Below, in pieces: positions 61,999 to 64,000 of a stretch of 64,000 nucleotides of DNA. A model generated the notes under the pieces. That model saw only the letters and a list, made by a program, of their open reading frames with translations. It searched no databases and had not been told where the DNA came from. This DNA is from CBDFNN01 sp965250215 (GTDB lineage: Bacteria > Bacteroidota > Rhodothermia > Rhodothermales > DATKEJ01), in NCBI GenBank assembly GCA_965250215.1, contig CBDFNN010000003.1:1-64000 (forward strand). Direction: 5' to 3'. Position 1 is the first letter of the stretch. Each line of letters starts with the position of its first letter. The translations under genes were made by a program, and so were the position numbers.

Positions 61999-62795
61999 GT
62001 CATGCAGAACCATACGATCCCGTTTCAGCGATTGAGGAGACAGATGCGCGTGGAGAGATAGCTGAGATCTTTGCCGAGATTCGATCGGTCATGCAAATTC
62101 CTTTTCTCACATCGATCTGGAGGAGCCTTGCTGGAAATCAGAAGGATTTGGAAAATGTCTGGAATGCGACTCGGCCGATTTTCGAAAGCGGTCAGGTAGA
62201 AGGTGCTTTACAAGCCTGTTTGGATCGTGTTGATCTAGCCCGACCCCTCCTTCCTTTCACGTCCGATCTGACTCCAGATACGCTTGAGGAGATTCAATCG
62301 ATCATCAAGATCTACAACAGATCGAATGGAATGAATTTTATAGCACTCACAGCTTTACTCGAAGATACGGCAGTTCAGCGAAGAGACTTTCTAAAGGCAA
62401 GTCCTTGGACAATGCCCACGGAACTTCCTCGTTTACTAAATGAAAAGGACATGCCTTCCGAAACCTGGCACTTGGTCAATGACCTGAATAGATTTGGTCT
62501 TCGGGAGGACCAGCCCGGCCTAGCTAGCTTCTGGCGCCACTTGGCCTATTGGCCGGAATTCCTTAGGAGGATTGATCAGGACTACGATTCTTTAGCAGCT
62601 GATATCACTATGGCTGCCGAGCAGGTTTTGGGTGTTGCGAAGGAAATCGCTCCGCAACTCTCAGTATTTCGAGGCGACACAAGTCGTATCTCAAACAAAG
62701 CAAGGGACAAAATTCGGAGCTATGTAAACCATCCCGGTTTAGTCGTCAGGATGGTGGTTATGGGATTAAGTCTGGACAACTTCTTAAGTTCATAG
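61995..62795 (+). CDS. DehI-like (group I haloacid dehalogenase fold) protein
   Basis: The start is GTG and overlaps the HAD gene by four bases. The 266-residue protein has the DehI pattern of two tandem helical repeats: EIAEIFAEIRSVMQIPFLTS with IWRSLAGNQKDLENVW in the first half, and ETWHLVNDLNRFGLREDQPG with FWRHLAYWPEFLRRID in the second. DehI enzymes remove halogen from D- and L-2-haloacids without a covalent intermediate. Known DehI proteins are about 290 residues, so this is slightly short. The catalytic residues could not be verified by eye. Confidence 0.7.
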   Translation: MSHAEPYDPVSAIEETDARGEIAEIFAEIRSVMQIPFLTSIWRSLAGNQKDLENVWNATRPIFESGQVEGALQACLDRVDLARPLLPFTSDLTPDTLEEIQSIIKIYNRSNGMNFIALTALLEDTAVQRRDFLKASPWTMPTELPRLLNEKDMPSETWHLVNDLNRFGLREDQPGLASFWRHLAYWPEFLRRIDQDYDSLAADITMAAEQVLGVAKEIAPQLSVFRGDTSRISNKARDKIRSYVNHPGLVVRMVVMGLSLDNFLSS

Positions 62796-62840
62796 CCATA
62801 GCTTTGCAAAAACACTACTGCCCTCCCCTACTGATTAGCC

Positions 62841-63554
62841 ATGGATACTACTTCGATTAAGGCGCTCACATTTGATGTTTTTGGAACGGTTGTCGATTGG
62901 CGTGGAAGCATCGTTCGGGAGTGCGAGTCCTCCCCGGATCTAGAAGATACTGACGTGGACTGGGCGGTATTCGCTGACACCTGGAGAGCGGGCTATGAGC
63001 CCTCGATGGACAAGGTTCGCAAAGGTGAGTTACCATGGATGAATATCGATGAGTTGCATCGTCTCATTTTGGATGAGCTTCTGGATCGTTTTGAAATAAC
63101 AGGTCTAAACGAAGAGCATATCAATCGTCTCCACACGGTCTGGCATCGACTCTCTGCTTGGCCCGATGTGGTCTCAGGACTGGAATGGCTTAGGAGGAAA
63201 TATACCGTAGCAACCCTCTCGAATGGGAATGTTGAGCTGCTGAGAAATATGGCTGAATATTCGGGTCTGCCGTGGGATAGAGTTCTCTCATCGGAGTTGG
63301 CAGGTCACTACAAACCCGATCCAGAGGTTTATCTCAGGGCTGCAGAGTCGCTCGGTTTGGCGCCTTCTCAAATCATGATGGTGGCGGCGCACAACAGTGA
63401 TTTGCTCGCAGCGAAGTCTGTGGGATTTCGAACGGCATTCGTCTGTCGGCCTAGGGAGTATGGTCCGGATCAAAGGACGGATCTAAATCCCGATTCCTCA
63501 ATCGAGGTAGTGGCAGAAGACTTCGAAAGTCTTGCCGAGATATTGGGAGCCTAG
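62841..63554 (+). CDS. Type II haloacid dehalogenase (HAD superfamily)
   Basis: Motif I reads LTFDVFGTVVDWRGSIV, as in L-2-haloacid dehalogenases rather than phosphatases. Later motifs are VATLSNGNVELLRNMAE, KPDPEVYLRAAESL and MMVAAHNSDLLAAKSVGFRT, followed by FVCRPREYGPDQ. The 237-residue length is normal for the family. The Asp near residue 11 would form the ester intermediate in 2-haloacid hydrolysis. Its position 45 bases after the DehI-like gene places two unrelated dehalogenase folds side by side. Confidence 0.85.
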   Translation: MDTTSIKALTFDVFGTVVDWRGSIVRECESSPDLEDTDVDWAVFADTWRAGYEPSMDKVRKGELPWMNIDELHRLILDELLDRFEITGLNEEHINRLHTVWHRLSAWPDVVSGLEWLRRKYTVATLSNGNVELLRNMAEYSGLPWDRVLSSELAGHYKPDPEVYLRAAESLGLAPSQIMMVAAHNSDLLAAKSVGFRTAFVCRPREYGPDQRTDLNPDSSIEVVAEDFESLAEILGA

Positions 63555-63609
63555 GACCGTGGACTGGTCGATCTCGACTTCTCAATCTATTATATCAGCA
63601 CCAAAACGC

Positions 63610-63795
63610 CGGTCTGCGGTGTGCAGTGTGCGGAAAGAATTCATGCTTGGGTCTCTATCCTTCGGATAATCGGTTTTCGGACAATCGGACAATCAGAATT
63701 TTGGAGTATCAGTCTCTCATACCCTCGGACAATCGGACAATCAGAATTTCGGAGTATCGGAGTATCGGAGTATCGGAGTATCTGGTTATCGAATT
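63610..63795. repeat. Complex repeat block with 33-bp direct repeat and GGAGTATC array
   Basis: CGGACAATCGGACAATCAG... occurs at 63677-63710 and again at 63726-63759 as near-identical 33-bp copies. GGAGTATC (8 bp) is then tandemly repeated four times to 63783. The start has words GCGGTGTGCAGTGTGCGG. It lies in the gap after the dehalogenase and overlaps the YhhN-like stop. Confidence 0.85.
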
Positions 63796-64000
63796 CCAAG
63801 CGCGAAAAGTAGCTGGGCAATGAAATAGAGCGGGATACCAAATAGGGCGTTTGAAAATGAGCTCTTGATAAAACGTTCTTTTGCGACAAATAAATCAGAC
63901 ACGGCAAAACATAAAGCAGCAACCACAAAGACCCACGCTCCGCTATCCAAGGAATACTTGAAAGCGACTACAAGCATCGTAGAAATGGCGACGAGATACA
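63786..64000 (-). CDS. YhhN-like (TMEM86/lysoplasmalogenase family) membrane protein, partial
   Basis: The visible 70 residues, read leftwards from the window edge, are hydrophobic (YLVAISTMLVVAFKYSL, WVFVVAALCFAVSDLFVAKE, IPLYFIAQLLFALG). The FAVSDLFVA segment and the closing tyrosine-rich helix fit the C-terminal part of YhhN family proteins. The N-terminal two thirds lie outside the window. Family members are linked to lysoplasmalogen hydrolysis; function here is inference. Confidence 0.65.
   Translation of the reverse strand, partial: YLVAISTMLVVAFKYSLDSGAWVFVVAALCFAVSDLFVAKERFIKSSFSNALFGIPLYFIAQLLFALGIR

Overview
The window looks like chromosomal DNA of a Bacteroidota bacterium, probably near the Saprospiria. 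The signs are type IX secretion C-terminal sorting tails (YPNPS motifs in the CotH-like and BNR-like proteins), a GLPGLI-family protein, TonB-linked barrels with a CarboxypepD_reg-like N-terminus, a LytS/LytTR pair, ORF6N and DUF5916 families, and weak or absent Shine-Dalgarno sequences. The rank below phylum is inference. No rRNA, tRNA, CRISPR array, phage block or intact insertion sequence was found.

Layout. 1-3.4 kb: YgjP-type peptidase, Tat-type metallophosphoesterase and a hydrolase-like lipoprotein. 3.7-5.2 kb: small envelope proteins and a decayed doc toxin gene. 5.2-11.7 kb: TetR plus a tripartite RND efflux operon. 11.7-26.4 kb: envelope genes, including two Spy-like proteins, GLPGLI, two outer-membrane barrels, a CotH-like secreted protein, a carboxylesterase and a LytS/LytTR system. 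26.5-29 kb: GlxA-type regulator, a monooxygenase-like protein and a fatty acid hydroxylase. 29.1-31.8 kb: an AT-rich three-gene island (HigB-like toxin, HigA-ImmA fusion, Beta-family protein). 31.8-37.2 kb: secreted and PHP proteins, a Na+/H+ antiporter and an ORF6N gene with palindromes. 37.4-42.9 kb: a mutagenesis cassette (imuB, small gene, dnaE2) and a DUF433/DUF5615 pair. 43-57.3 kb: a duplicated and rearranged region with two cysteine-synthase-like genes, fragments of more copies, two DUF6868 genes, an ECF sigma operon, a frameshifted methyltransferase, a DUF5916 barrel and an FG-GAP protein. 57.4-63.6 kb: a catabolic-looking operon (GMC oxidoreductase, PIG-L deacetylase, two SDRs, HAD phosphatase, DehI-like protein, type II haloacid dehalogenase). 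A YhhN-like gene runs off the right end.

Recurrent themes. Intergenic gaps carry many short, word-like tandem repeats of 7-8 bp, often starting at a stop codon. Three identically spaced elements (GGGAATGAAT, 12 bases, TTCGTCAAAG) flank the two Spy-like genes and look like ECF sigma promoters. The ORF6N neighbourhood contains perfect palindromes that encode the ORF6N motif WRSQ(F/I)VTSN on both strands. The strongest candidates for something undescribed are the HigB/HigA-ImmA/Beta module, the ORF6N palindromes and the paired degenerate SDRs of the dehalogenase cluster. All functional calls come from reading motifs by eye; no database search was run.
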